NCBI RefSeq assembly: GCF_030159595.1
Contig: NZ_BSKJ01000008.1
Coordinates: 62,001 to 126,000 of the forward strand
Source: Pseudomonas putida
Lineage (GTDB): Bacteria > Pseudomonadota > Gammaproteobacteria > Pseudomonadales > Pseudomonadaceae
Direction: 5' to 3'
DNA length: 64,000 nucleotides
This document shows, piece after piece, positions 51,693 through 60,468 of the stretch; position 1 is the first letter of the stretch; the number at the start of each line of letters is the position of its first letter. The notes below the pieces were generated by a model. That model worked only from the letters and a program-made list of their open reading frames with translations. It ran no database searches and was not told where the DNA came from. Position numbers and translations under genes: made by a program.

Positions 51693-53346
51693 CTTCTTTT
51701 CGGCGCACGGCTTTTGCCGCAACCGGCATCACGTCGCCGCTCTCCGGCGCAAAACTGTCGCTGCGTGCCATCCGCCACATCCGCGCATAAAACTCGCTTT
51801 CAATCGAGCCACTGAGCAGTTCACCCGGCTTGAGGAATGTGTGCAGGTCCGAGAACAGCCCGATCTCGCTGGGGCTGATACGCCGAGCCAGGTGCTTGGG
51901 CTTGAGCTCCGAGGGATGCTCCAGGCCAGCAGCAGCCAGCATCTCGGCCAGTGCATGCAGCGTGTTGCGGTGGAAGCTGGCTACTCGCTCGGCCTTGTCC
52001 GGCACCACCAGGGCACGCTGGCGCAGCGGGTCTTGCGTGGCCACACCGGTCGGGCATTTGTTGGTGTGGCAGCTCTGCGACTGGATGCAACCAATGGCGA
52101 ACATGAAGCCACGTGCCGAGTTGACCCAGTCCGCGCCAATGGCCAGTACGCTGGCGATATCGAAGGCACTGACGATCTTGCCCGCCGCGCCAATACGAAT
52201 GCTGGAGCGCAGGTTCAGGCCCACCAGGGTGTTGTGCACGAACATCAGGCCTTCGCGCATGGGCACGCCCATGTTGTCGCTGAACTCGCGGGGTGCCGCA
52301 CCGGTACCGCCTTCCTTGCCATCGACAACGATGAAGTCCGGCGTGATGCCAGTTGCCAACATGGCCTTGGCGATGCCCATGAACTCCCACGGGTGGCCCA
52401 GGCAAAACTTGAAACCAACGGGCTTGCCACCCGACAGCTCGCGCAGGCTGGCGACGAACTGCAGCAACTCCACGGGTGTGCGGAAGGCGCTGTGCGCTGC
52501 CGGCGAGATGCAGTCCTCGCCTACGCGCACACCACGGGTTTCGGCAATTTCGGGGCTGACCTTGTGCCCTGGCAAGATGCCGCCATGGCCAGGTTTGGCG
52601 CCTTGGCTGAGCTTGATCTCGATCATCTTCACCTGCGGCGAGCGCGCCTGTTCGGCGAAGCGCTGCGGATCGAAACGACCGTCCTCGGTACGGCAGCCGA
52701 AGTAGCCACTGCCGATTTCCCAGATCAGGTCGCCACCGTGTTCGCGGTGATACGGGCTGATGCTGCCTTCGCCCGTGTCATGGGCAAAACGGCCCATGCG
52801 TGCACCACGGTTGAGCGCTGCGATGGCGTTGGCGCTGAGGGCGCCGAAGCTCATGGCCGAAATGTTGAAGATCGAGGCCGAGTAGGGCAGGCGACATTGC
52901 GGCCCGCCAATGGCAATACGGAACGATGCCGGGTCTGGCGTGGCCACCGGCAGCATCGAATGGCTGATGAACTCAAAGCCCGGCTTGTAGGCATCGTTGA
53001 GCGTGCCGAAGGCTTTCTCGGCGCTTTCGTTCTTGGCGCGGGCGTACACCAGCGAGCGCTGTGAGCGGGAGAACGGCAGCTTGTCGTCGTCGCCTTCGAT
53101 CAGGTACTGGCGGATTTCCGGGCGGATGGTTTCGATCAGGTAGCGGATATTGCCCAAAATCGGGTAGTTGCGGCGCACGGCGTGGTGGCTCTGGCGCAGG
53201 TCGTTCAACCCCACAAGGCTGAGCAGGGCGGTGATCAGCGTGAACGGCCAGAGCCAGGCATGCTGGGGCAGCAGCGGCAGGCTGGCGAAGGTGAACGACA
53301 GGCAGATGGCGAGGCAGGCGTAGCGGCTGGGCAGAGAGTGTTTCAT
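51679..53346 (-). CDS. FMN-binding glutamate synthase family protein, membrane-anchored
   Basis: 555 residues from the ATG at 53346; an ATG 30 bases earlier (MPGHPACDGPMKH) is possible, neither has a strong ribosome site. Hydrophobic segment(s) at about 7-45 anchor the N-terminus in the membrane. The rest is the catalytic alpha/beta barrel of glutamate synthase large subunit, with FMN-site and 3Fe-4S-type Cys-rich motif GCIQSQSCHTNKCPTGVATQDPL. No glutaminase domain or small subunit is adjacent, so ammonia or another role is likely. Function unsettled. Confidence 0.86.
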   Translation of the reverse strand: MKHSLPSRYACLAICLSFTFASLPLLPQHAWLWPFTLITALLSLVGLNDLRQSHHAVRRNYPILGNIRYLIETIRPEIRQYLIEGDDDKLPFSRSQRSLVYARAKNESAEKAFGTLNDAYKPGFEFISHSMLPVATPDPASFRIAIGGPQCRLPYSASIFNISAMSFGALSANAIAALNRGARMGRFAHDTGEGSISPYHREHGGDLIWEIGSGYFGCRTEDGRFDPQRFAEQARSPQVKMIEIKLSQGAKPGHGGILPGHKVSPEIAETRGVRVGEDCISPAAHSAFRTPVELLQFVASLRELSGGKPVGFKFCLGHPWEFMGIAKAMLATGITPDFIVVDGKEGGTGAAPREFSDNMGVPMREGLMFVHNTLVGLNLRSSIRIGAAGKIVSAFDIASVLAIGADWVNSARGFMFAIGCIQSQSCHTNKCPTGVATQDPLRQRALVVPDKAERVASFHRNTLHALAEMLAAAGLEHPSELKPKHLARRISPSEIGLFSDLHTFLKPGELLSGSIESEFYARMWRMARSDSFAPESGDVMPVAAKAVRRKEAAPA

Positions 53347-53483
53347 GGGTCCATCGCAGGCAGGATGACCGGGCATAGGATAGGCAAAGGCGGGCAGGGG
53401 AAAACCTGGGTAATCGGTAAAAGACTGTTACCTGATTGCGTATTCCAGAGCGTTCGCGGTCCTACAGGGGACCGCGTCTGCCT

Positions 53484-54860
53484 TTAGATGGGCAGCAGTA
53501 TGCTGACCCGCAACCCACCGCCTTCACGATTTGCCAGCATCAGCTCCCCCCCATGGCTGTTGGCAATCCGTTGAGCGATGCTCAACCCCAACCCATACCC
53601 ACCGGAAGCCTGGTTACGCGACCCTTCACCGCGCACGAACGGGTCGGTGATGGTCGTCAGCAACGCTGGCGCAATCCCCGGCCCTCGGTCGTCTATGTGG
53701 ATGAACACCCCCGTGGTAGCCCGTTCCAGTGTGACCGAAACGTCCTTGGCGTATCGCAGTGCGTTGACCAGCAAATTCTGCAGGCAACGCTGCAGCAGCA
53801 GGGCATCGAGCTGTGAATGACCCGCTTGGCCATGCACGGGTAGCGGTTCTTCAGGGGTAGCCAGTTCAGCGCACTGGCGTGCCACCAGCCGGTCCAGGTC
53901 CACTTGCTGCAAGTTAAGCTGTTCGCCTGCGCGCAGGTAGTCGAGTACCTGGCCGATCATGTCGTCCATCTGCGCAATGTTCTGCTGCAGGCGCTGTCGG
54001 TGCTCGTCGTCGGGCAGGCGCTCCAGGCGCAGGCGCATGCGGGTTAGCGGGGTGCGCAGGTCGTGAGACACGGCGGCCAGGAAGTAGGCCTTGTCGTTGA
54101 CCATCGCAATCAGACGCTGTTGCATGGCGTTGAAGGCCTGGGCGGCCTGGCGCACTTCTTCTGGGCCATCCAGCGCCAATGGCGGCTGTTCCAGATTGCC
54201 GCCCAGGCCGCGTGCGGCATCGGCAAGGCGCCGCAATGGGCGCAAGCACAGGCGCACGGCAATCAGGCATACCAGCAACACCGCGACGATGCGCAGTGCA
54301 TACACCCGCAACAGGTAATCGCTGATCAACACCCAGGCCGACTCGCCGCTCCACCCCTGCAACTCCTGGCCATCGATGGTTAGCCAATGGCCATCGGCCA
54401 ACGGCACCGCGAACTGGATATGCGCCTGGGCCGTGCGCAGCCCGAACAGGCTGCGCCAGACGATCGGCTGACCCAGTTCATCGGTCAGTTGCACTTTCAT
54501 CAGACGCACGTCCTGGGCATGCCCCAGTTCGTACTGGAGGGCCTGATGCAGCAGCAACTCGACACGCCTGCGCCCGCGGCGCTCGTCATGCTCCGCGGTG
54601 GGCAGGGTTTCGGCGCAACGCAACTGGTAGTGAGCCGGCACCTGCAGCGTTCCAGCATGGCAGTCGGCCTGGGCAATGAGCGGTGCACTGCGTGCGGCGA
54701 TCAGCCGAATGGGGGCTTCGAGTACCTGGGCGAAACGCACATCGAACCAGATGCTGCTCGACATCAGCTGGATCACCAACGTACCGCTGACCATGATCAG
54801 CAGCAGCTGGCCAAACAAGGTGCGTGGCCACAGACGGCGAAGCCAGCGCATCTCAGGCAT
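53484..54860 (-). CDS. sensor histidine kinase of the receptor-linked two-component system
   Basis: 458 residues if begun at 54860 (MPEMRWLRRLWPRTLFGQLLL); an ATG at 54851 gives 455. TM1 at about 17-37, periplasmic domain to about 178, TM2 near 187-207, HAMP, H-box with H266 in AAVSHDLRTPLTRMRLRLERL, N-box LQNLLVNALRYAKDV, and GGYGLGLSIAQRIANSHGG. The start overlaps the regulator stop. The layout next to a divergent TonB receptor resembles PfeS of the enterobactin system, but the periplasmic domain does not identify the ligand. Confidence 0.89.
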   Translation of the reverse strand: MPEMRWLRRLWPRTLFGQLLLIMVSGTLVIQLMSSSIWFDVRFAQVLEAPIRLIAARSAPLIAQADCHAGTLQVPAHYQLRCAETLPTAEHDERRGRRRVELLLHQALQYELGHAQDVRLMKVQLTDELGQPIVWRSLFGLRTAQAHIQFAVPLADGHWLTIDGQELQGWSGESAWVLISDYLLRVYALRIVAVLLVCLIAVRLCLRPLRRLADAARGLGGNLEQPPLALDGPEEVRQAAQAFNAMQQRLIAMVNDKAYFLAAVSHDLRTPLTRMRLRLERLPDDEHRQRLQQNIAQMDDMIGQVLDYLRAGEQLNLQQVDLDRLVARQCAELATPEEPLPVHGQAGHSQLDALLLQRCLQNLLVNALRYAKDVSVTLERATTGVFIHIDDRGPGIAPALLTTITDPFVRGEGSRNQASGGYGLGLSIAQRIANSHGGELMLANREGGGLRVSILLPI

Positions 54861-55575
54861 CCGCCACGTTACTGGCGATGCTCAGCAGGTAGCCTTCATT
54901 ACGGATGGTGAGGATTTGCGCGGCACCTGCTGGCGCGTGGCGCAGGTGCTGGCGCAGGCGGCTGACGCACATGTCCACCGAACGATCATCGGGCAGGTGG
55001 TCGCGGCCGAACGCACTGCGGGTCAGCTGGTCGCGAGAAACCACACGGTTGTTGGCTTCCAGCAGTTCGCGCAGCACGCGGTAGTCGGAGCGCGGCAGGG
55101 TCAGGGTTTCGCCATCGGGGCGGGTGAGCAGGCGCTTCACATGTTCCAGGCGGAAGCCCGCGAACTGCTGGGCATCTACCACGGCAGGCTCTTCGGCGGG
55201 AGCGTCCAGGCGTTGCGGGCGACGCAGCACGGCCTTGATCCGGGCGATCAGCTCACGCGGCTCGAAGGGCTTGGCCAGGTAGTCGTCGGCGCCTACTTCC
55301 AGGCCGATGATGCGGTCCAGCGTGCTGCCCTTGGCCGACAACATGATCACCGCCAGGCCCGGGGTCGCTTGCAGCTGGCGGCACAGGCTGAGGCCATCTT
55401 CGCCCGGCAGCATCAAGTCGAGCACCACCAGCTCCACTTTGTGCCGGGCCAGCTGTTCGCGCATCCCTTCACCGTCTGCTGCGGCCAACACGGTATAGCC
55501 TGCATCTGTCAGGTAATCACAAAGAAGTTCGCGGATCTCGTCGTCATCATCGACAACCAGCAGGGTCGTGCTCAT
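54853..55575 (-). CDS. OmpR-family response regulator of the receptor-linked system
   Basis: 240 residues from the ATG at 55575 (MSTTLLVVDDDDEIRELLCDY). Phosphoacceptor D53 in VVLDLMLPGEDGLSLC, Lys in YLAKPFEPREL, and a winged-helix output domain ending CVSRLRQHLRHAPAGAAQILTIRNEGYLLSI. First gene of the regulator-kinase operon, divergent from the TonB receptor at 55716 across 140 bases. Likely activates that receptor when its ligand is sensed. Confidence 0.9.
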   Translation of the reverse strand: MSTTLLVVDDDDEIRELLCDYLTDAGYTVLAAADGEGMREQLARHKVELVVLDLMLPGEDGLSLCRQLQATPGLAVIMLSAKGSTLDRIIGLEVGADDYLAKPFEPRELIARIKAVLRRPQRLDAPAEEPAVVDAQQFAGFRLEHVKRLLTRPDGETLTLPRSDYRVLRELLEANNRVVSRDQLTRSAFGRDHLPDDRSVDMCVSRLRQHLRHAPAGAAQILTIRNEGYLLSIASNVADA

Positions 55576-55695
55576 GTGGAAAAACACCTGTTCGGTGAGT
55601 GCCGGTGGCGCTCATTACGTTCAATTACATCCCCGTACATGTCGGGTCTGGAGCCCGGAGGGCCGATCCCTAGAATCCTAACAAAAAATCATCTG

Positions 55696-55714
55696 CAAAT
55701 ACGAATCCTTCCCA
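55696..55714. promoter_or_regulatory. weak Fur-like site directly before the second TonB receptor
   Basis: The 19 bases just before the ATG (CAAATACGAATCC core) share the AAAT...AATC part of a Fur site. They occupy the place of the ribosome site, of which none is visible. Confidence 0.3.
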
Positions 55715-55715
55715 A

Positions 55716-58013
55716 ATGAATCCCAAGAGCACCCCGAACGCCTTCACCTCATTCAGCCGAGGCGGTAGCCGCCTCAAGCCACTGGCCTTCTTCGTTGCCG
55801 TCACGATCAGTGGTGGTGCAATGGCCGCCGACAGCAAACCCCTGGAGCTGGACGCCACGCAGATCGAAGACAGCGCCCTGCTGCCCGCCGACGATGCGGG
55901 CCAGTTGGGCTACACGGTCGAGCGCACCCGAAGCTCCACCGGCCTGGCGCTGACGCCACGGCAGACGCCACAGTCGGTCACCACCATCACCCGGCAGCAG
56001 ATGGATGACCGCGATATCCACACCATCGAGCAGGCGCTGGAAACCACGCCGGGCGTAACGGCTAACAAGTCCGAGGTAGGTGGGCGTACCGACTACCGTG
56101 CCCGTGGTTACTCGATCAGTAACTGGAAGGTCGATGGCCTGCAGACCCAGGGCGGCTCTGACTTCAGCGGCAGTGGCAACGCGCTGAACATGGACCTGTA
56201 CGAGCGCATCGACATCGTCCGTGGCGCCAACGGCCTGCTGGGCGGCACCGGCGACCCGTCGGCCACCGTCAACCTGATCCGCAAGGCACCCACCAAAACC
56301 TTTGGCGGCAGCGCCTACGTCACCTACGGCAGCTGGGACAAACGCCGCCTGGGCGCCGACCTGAACCTGCCGTTGTCCGAAGACGGCCGCCTGCGTTCGC
56401 GCTTCGTCATGACCCAGCAGGACGCCAACTCGTTCCGCGACAACCAGTCCGAGCGCTCCCGCGCCGCGCTGGCCAACTTCGAATTCGACCTGGACGACGC
56501 CACTACCCTCGGCGCCGGCTACCAGTATGAGTACAACAAGGTTGTGGGCGGTGGCTGGGGCGCGAACATCCCGCTCTGGTACCGCGACGGCAGCAAGACC
56601 GACCTGCCGCGCAGCACCAACGTAGTGCCGAGCTGGAGCTTTGGCGAGTACACCACCCGCACCGCGTTCGGCTCGCTGGAACACCGCTTCGACAACGACT
56701 GGACCCTGGACCTGAAAGCCGCCCAGGCCACCACCGAGGCCTTGAACCACCGCGGTCTGGCGAAGGTCAACTCGGCCGGGCGCGGCACCTATGGCGGCTA
56801 CTGGGACCAGGACGGCAGCGGCGCCGTGCTGAACGGCCTGCACAGCTCCAGCGACACGACCCAACAGTCGGCACAGATCGACCTGTCCGGCCCGTTCCAG
56901 CTGTTCGGCCGCACTCACCAGGCCATGGTCGGCTACAACGACAGCCGCACCGTGGGCTGGTCGCCCGAATACACCTGCACCATGGTTGGCGATGGCATGG
57001 CCAGTGCGCCCGCATTGGGTTGCCAGTTCCGCGCCAACAACGGCTTCCCGCTGACCGACTGGCGCAATGGCGTGGACGACGACTACGACATCATCGCTTC
57101 GCGCACTGGCCGCCACAGCAAGACCACCACGCGCCTGCAGGGCATGTACGCCGCTACCCGCCTGAGCATCACAGACCCGCTGTCGGTGATCGTTGGCGTG
57201 CGCACCAGCAACTACTCTTCCGTCACCCGCAGCGTGGCGGGTGCGCGCAGCAGCCAGGAAGAAAACGGCATCGTCACCCCCTACCTGGGTGCGGTGTACG
57301 ACCTCAACGACAACTACTCGCTGTATGCCAGCTACACCGACATCTTCACGCCGCAAACGTCTGAAACCAGCAGCGGCAGCAAAGTGGAGCCGATTCGTGG
57401 GCAGAGCTACGAGACAGGTATCAAGGGTGAGTGGTTCGACGGCCGCCTGAACGCCTCGGCGGCGTACTTCCGCACCAAGCAGGAAAACAAAGCCGTACTG
57501 GACGGTGACCTGACCACGCCGACTGGTGGCAACGCCTACAAGGCCGGCTCCGGCCAGGAAACCGACGGTATCGACCTGGAAGTCGCGGGCGCCCTGACCC
57601 CGAACTGGAACGTGTATGCCGGCTACACCTACCTGCATTTCCGCCGCGTCGACAGCGACGGCCGCAGCGACCCGTCGCACCTGTTCAAGGCCTCGACCAC
57701 CTACCGCCTGAGCGGACCGCTCGACCGCCTGACCCTGGGCGCTGGCGTTACTGCGCAAACCAACATCCGCGCCATTTCCAGCCCGGCTGGGCAGCCCACC
57801 AATGGCGTGAGCAACGGTGCCACCGACGTGAACTGGTCCGGCTATGCCATCTGGAATGCCATGGCCAAGTATCAGCTGACCGACGACACCAGCGTCAGCC
57901 TCAACGCCAACAACCTGTTCGACAAGCATTACTACACCCAGTACGGGTTCTATGCCGGGGCGATCTATGGCGACCCGCGCAACCTGTCGTTGACGGTAAG
58001 CACCGCGTTCTGA
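55716..58013 (+). CDS. TonB-dependent siderophore receptor
   Basis: 765 residues. Signal region MNPKSTPNAFTSFSRGGSRLKPLAFFVAVTISGGAMAA. Plug: LTPRQTPQSVTTITRQQMDDRDIHTIEQALETTPGVTANKSEVGGRTDYRARGYSISNWKVDGLQTQGG, then ERIDIVRGANGLLGGTGDPSATVNLIRKAPTK, FpvA/FecA-like without the N-terminal signalling domain, and a barrel ending NLSLTVSTAF. Likely imports a ferric hydroxamate- or catecholate-type siderophore made by another organism. Control is probably by the adjacent two-component system rather than an anti-sigma factor. Confidence 0.93.
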   Translation: MNPKSTPNAFTSFSRGGSRLKPLAFFVAVTISGGAMAADSKPLELDATQIEDSALLPADDAGQLGYTVERTRSSTGLALTPRQTPQSVTTITRQQMDDRDIHTIEQALETTPGVTANKSEVGGRTDYRARGYSISNWKVDGLQTQGGSDFSGSGNALNMDLYERIDIVRGANGLLGGTGDPSATVNLIRKAPTKTFGGSAYVTYGSWDKRRLGADLNLPLSEDGRLRSRFVMTQQDANSFRDNQSERSRAALANFEFDLDDATTLGAGYQYEYNKVVGGGWGANIPLWYRDGSKTDLPRSTNVVPSWSFGEYTTRTAFGSLEHRFDNDWTLDLKAAQATTEALNHRGLAKVNSAGRGTYGGYWDQDGSGAVLNGLHSSSDTTQQSAQIDLSGPFQLFGRTHQAMVGYNDSRTVGWSPEYTCTMVGDGMASAPALGCQFRANNGFPLTDWRNGVDDDYDIIASRTGRHSKTTTRLQGMYAATRLSITDPLSVIVGVRTSNYSSVTRSVAGARSSQEENGIVTPYLGAVYDLNDNYSLYASYTDIFTPQTSETSSGSKVEPIRGQSYETGIKGEWFDGRLNASAAYFRTKQENKAVLDGDLTTPTGGNAYKAGSGQETDGIDLEVAGALTPNWNVYAGYTYLHFRRVDSDGRSDPSHLFKASTTYRLSGPLDRLTLGAGVTAQTNIRAISSPAGQPTNGVSNGATDVNWSGYAIWNAMAKYQLTDDTSVSLNANNLFDKHYYTQYGFYAGAIYGDPRNLSLTVSTAF

Positions 58014-58025
58014 CCAACGCCGTTC

Positions 58026-58044
58026 GGGGCTGCTTCGCGGCCCC
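58026..58044 (+). terminator. small hairpin after the second TonB receptor
   Basis: GGGGCTG-CTTCG-CGGCCCC stem 12 bases past the stop, without a T run; also like one half of a REP tail. Confidence 0.45.
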
Positions 58045-58113
58045 ATTCATCCGGCTATATACCGGGGGTGTTGCCCGTTTCGTGGAAAAACCGCAGTCCT
58101 TCGTGGAGATTTC

Positions 58114-58173
58114 GGCCTGCAGTAACGACAAAGCCCGAGGCGCATGCCCCGGGCTTTGTCGTTACTGCAGGCC
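58114..58173. terminator. near-perfect 60-nt palindrome between convergent genes
   Basis: Arms 58114-58137 and 58150-58173 are 24-bp exact reverse complements; three more pairs form inside after one A-C mismatch, leaving a GCAT loop. The inner half GACAAAGCCCG...CGGGCTTTGTC is terminator-like in both directions. It lies between the TonB receptor and the methyltransferase gene. Confidence 0.75.
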
Positions 58174-58197
58174 CGCAAAGAGCCCGCTCAACCACGG

Positions 58198-58998
58198 TCA
58201 CTCTTTGATGCAGTAGGCCGTCGGCGTCAGGCACCAAGGGAACTTGCGCAAGGTGACCTTGATGTTGCGCGACTTGACGAACTCATCGAACGCCGTCGCC
58301 TCACCACCCCATGGCGGCAGGCCGTACTCGTCGAACACCACCACGCCGCCCGGCACCACCAAGTCCCAGAGCTTTTCCAGGGTGTACAGCGTCGGCTCGT
58401 ACAGGTCCAGGTCGAAGTGCAGCAGGTTGATACGCAGGCCAGGCGTGGCCTCCAGGAAAGGCCCCAGGGTATCCTGGACCCGACCCTTGATCAGCCGCGA
58501 GCGCTCCCGCGCCAGGATGTTGTCTTCGTTGAACAGCCGGGTCAGGGCGAAGATCTCGCCCTCGACCGACTCGGCCGACCAGCCGCCGGACTTCTTGTCG
58601 GCCTGCAGATCGTTGACCGCCACACCATCCTTGCTGTTGAAGTCGGACAGGCCTTCGAACGAGTCGAAGCCATAGACTTTCTTGGAGGTGTCGGTGGGCG
58701 CGAAGATCTCCAGGAACTTGTGGAAGGTGAAGAACGACACACCACGCGAAACGCCGAGCTCGACGATGCTCCCCGGCAGGTCCACGGTCATCTTGAACAG
58801 TTCGAAATGCGCCAGGAAACGCGTCATCAGAATCCGCTTGGTGTACACCGGCCAATGCGTCAGCGTGTGCAGCGTACCGTGCGGATACTGGGTTTGAATG
58901 TCTTCCAGATCGTTCCAGAACTTTTTGTCTTTGTCAGACTGCACCCCGTACATCTGTTCGAGGGGTGCGTCATGCGGGGTTAGATCCCAGATCGCCAT
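58198..58998 (-). CDS. TylF/MycF-type SAM-dependent O-methyltransferase
   Basis: 266 residues, MAIWDLTPHDAPLEQMYGVQSDKDKKFWNDLEDIQ. The SAM loop is VELGVSRGVSFFTF at 79-92, the ribose-binding acid in VYGFDSFEGL at 108-117, and a metal-binding acid cluster in LLHFDLDLYEPTLYTLEKLWDLVVPGGVVVFDEYGL. Members methylate sugars of macrolides and other metabolites using Mg2+. It follows the dioxygenase-like gene after 21 bases. No biosynthetic cluster is nearby; substrate unknown. Confidence 0.87.
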   Translation of the reverse strand: MAIWDLTPHDAPLEQMYGVQSDKDKKFWNDLEDIQTQYPHGTLHTLTHWPVYTKRILMTRFLAHFELFKMTVDLPGSIVELGVSRGVSFFTFHKFLEIFAPTDTSKKVYGFDSFEGLSDFNSKDGVAVNDLQADKKSGGWSAESVEGEIFALTRLFNEDNILARERSRLIKGRVQDTLGPFLEATPGLRINLLHFDLDLYEPTLYTLEKLWDLVVPGGVVVFDEYGLPPWGGEATAFDEFVKSRNIKVTLRKFPWCLTPTAYCIKE

Positions 58999-59019
58999 AG
59001 ACCACCTTTACTTTGAAAA

Positions 59020-59760
59020 CTACAACGAAGAAACCACGTTGGGTTTGAACGCATGGCTGATGAATTCTGCATTGCCGAAGTCAGCGATCCTGATTTGGAT
59101 GGTGAACCGCGAGTGTTGCGCGGACGCGACCGGCCGTGACTTGTGTAGCGTGTTGAACTTGAACAGCACCACATCGCCCGGGCAGCACAGCCCTTCGATG
59201 GATTGCGCGTGCGCCTGCGGAATAGCCTCGTCCAGCAGCACCGAGTCGGCATAGGTGACATAGGTGTCGCCGGGCCGGGTCCGGTATAGCCGCCCCTGGG
59301 TATGCCGATGGGAGATCAGGTCCAGGCCGCCGGTATTCTGGTCCACCGCCGTCAGTGGCACCCAGGCTACCAACGATTGCGGCGAACACACCGAAAACCA
59401 GTAATCCTGATGCCAGTCGAACAGGAAACGGTCCTCACCGAACGAGTCGATGCGGCAATTGATATCGATGATCGCCGGTGACGCCACGTTGCCATGCCGA
59501 CGGGCCAACGCCAGCAGCTCGGGGGAGCTGGCCAGTCTTATCACCGAAGGCAGACGCTTGAAGGCGTTATAGAGCAGCCCGCCCAGTGCCCGGTCATGCG
59601 CCTTGAAATGGTTCCAGGCCGCATCCAGCGAGGCGAAGGACTGGCCCGCCAACTGGGCGGCGACGTCGAGCAGTTCCGTCTCGATACCTGAGATGTAAGG
59701 CTGGGGAATGGCGTTCGAGAAAATCTCGAAACCATCCGATTCAAGCGAAAAAGCACTCAT
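59020..59760 (-). CDS. phytanoyl-CoA dioxygenase-family Fe(II)/2OG oxygenase
   Basis: 246 residues. The metal site HxD is H117-x-D119 in FDWHQDYWFS, the distal His is H206 in FNTLHKSRPV, and an Arg near 218 in HSRFTIQIR may bind 2-oxoglutarate. It hydroxylates or halogen-independently oxidises small molecules in relatives. First gene of a two-gene unit with the methyltransferase, so a hydroxylation-then-methylation tailoring of one metabolite is plausible. No strong ribosome site is evident. Confidence 0.84.
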   Translation of the reverse strand: MSAFSLESDGFEIFSNAIPQPYISGIETELLDVAAQLAGQSFASLDAAWNHFKAHDRALGGLLYNAFKRLPSVIRLASSPELLALARRHGNVASPAIIDINCRIDSFGEDRFLFDWHQDYWFSVCSPQSLVAWVPLTAVDQNTGGLDLISHRHTQGRLYRTRPGDTYVTYADSVLLDEAIPQAHAQSIEGLCCPGDVVLFKFNTLHKSRPVASAQHSRFTIQIRIADFGNAEFISHAFKPNVVSSL

Positions 59761-59912
59761 AAGGCCCCTGCGACTTCCTGGACACGCGACTCTCTGCGCC
59801 GCCTCGTTTCTTCAGCGTTGGGCCTGCAGGCCATGGGTCATGGGCCATTGAGACGGCGGCAGCGCGTTGACTAGCTTATCGTCAGGCCTGGCGAAAGCTT
59901 GAGCGCGGCGCT

Positions 59913-59940
59913 CGCCCCCTGCCTCAGACTAGGGGGGGCG
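59913..59940. terminator. GC-rich hairpin downstream of the gene remnant
   Basis: CGCCCCCT and AGGGGGGGCG arms (one bulged G) with a 10-base loop, immediately downstream of the minus-strand remnant at 59942. Confidence 0.4.
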
Positions 59941-59941
59941 T

Positions 59942-60172
59942 TCAGGCCAACCCTATTCCCATTTGGGCATCATGTTGGCGTGCCAGTTGAGGGCAACGCT
60001 TTCGGAGCGTGCGCGCGTTAATTACGGCCTGGGCCTTGGTTTGTTGCTTGGACTGAATGGGGGCTATGCCGCTGGCGAGTTGCTGCTTGATCTTGAAGCG
60101 CTTGCGGCGGGCGTTGCTCTGCCCGGCCACTAGGTAGCTGCTGAGGGCGGTCAGGGCTTTGGGCACCAGGAG
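59942..60172 (-). pseudogene. probable 3' remnant of a chromosomal gene, unknown family
   Basis: An open minus-strand frame ends with LRKRCPQLARQHDAQMGIGLA-stop and reads LVPKALTALSSYLVAGQSNARRKRFKIKQQLASGIAPIQSKQQTKAQAVINARTL before it, ending upstream abruptly where GC-rich codons meet poly-A/T sequence at about 60173. The codon use (G or C in third positions) is like the core genome, not like the island. It could also be a small intact gene beginning with GTG at 60166, but no ribosome site is seen. I do not recognise the family. Confidence 0.35.
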
Positions 60173-60204
60173 TCGAAAAAAAATATAAATATATGTTTTT
60201 TCGA
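60173..60204. repeat. AT-rich inverted repeat at the island edge
   Basis: TCGAAAAAA and TTTTTTCGA arms around a 14-base A/T loop. It starts exactly where the coding-like remnant ends. A junction scar, promoter or terminator are all possible. Confidence 0.45.
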
Positions 60205-60468
60205 TGTTTTTTTATTCGAGGCTCAACTCTCTATCTCTAAAGCTACCCTTTGGCATTCTCTTGGTCTTCCATGCACTCAAGCGAAGTCGAACTAAGAGCG
60301 ATTGCCTTCGATTTAAGTCTGCCTGTTGTGCTGATAAGTTGGTCACGGTTCTCCAGCTTCGTTAAACAACAGCAAACGGCTTAAAGTTTCGATTGCTGGA
60401 AAGGATCTATCGGCCAGAGGCAGCTGCTCGTGAACCTCCGTCGCGTAGCAGTCGCCTCACTGGTTTAC
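60205..60468. other. AT-rich spacer, no gene seen
   Basis: The region between the inverted repeat and the cap5 stop has no convincing open frame, tRNA or terminator that I can see. Its base composition is clearly lower in GC than the core genes to the left. Confidence 0.6.

Noticed and set aside
55749..58046. 765-residue frame opposite the TonB receptor
   Set aside because: Low-complexity Ala/Val/Gly/Gln composition and full overlap with a clear receptor gene.
59761..60468. Search for a tRNA or attachment site at the island edge
   Set aside because: No cloverleaf or direct repeat could be recognised; the other end of the island is outside the window.
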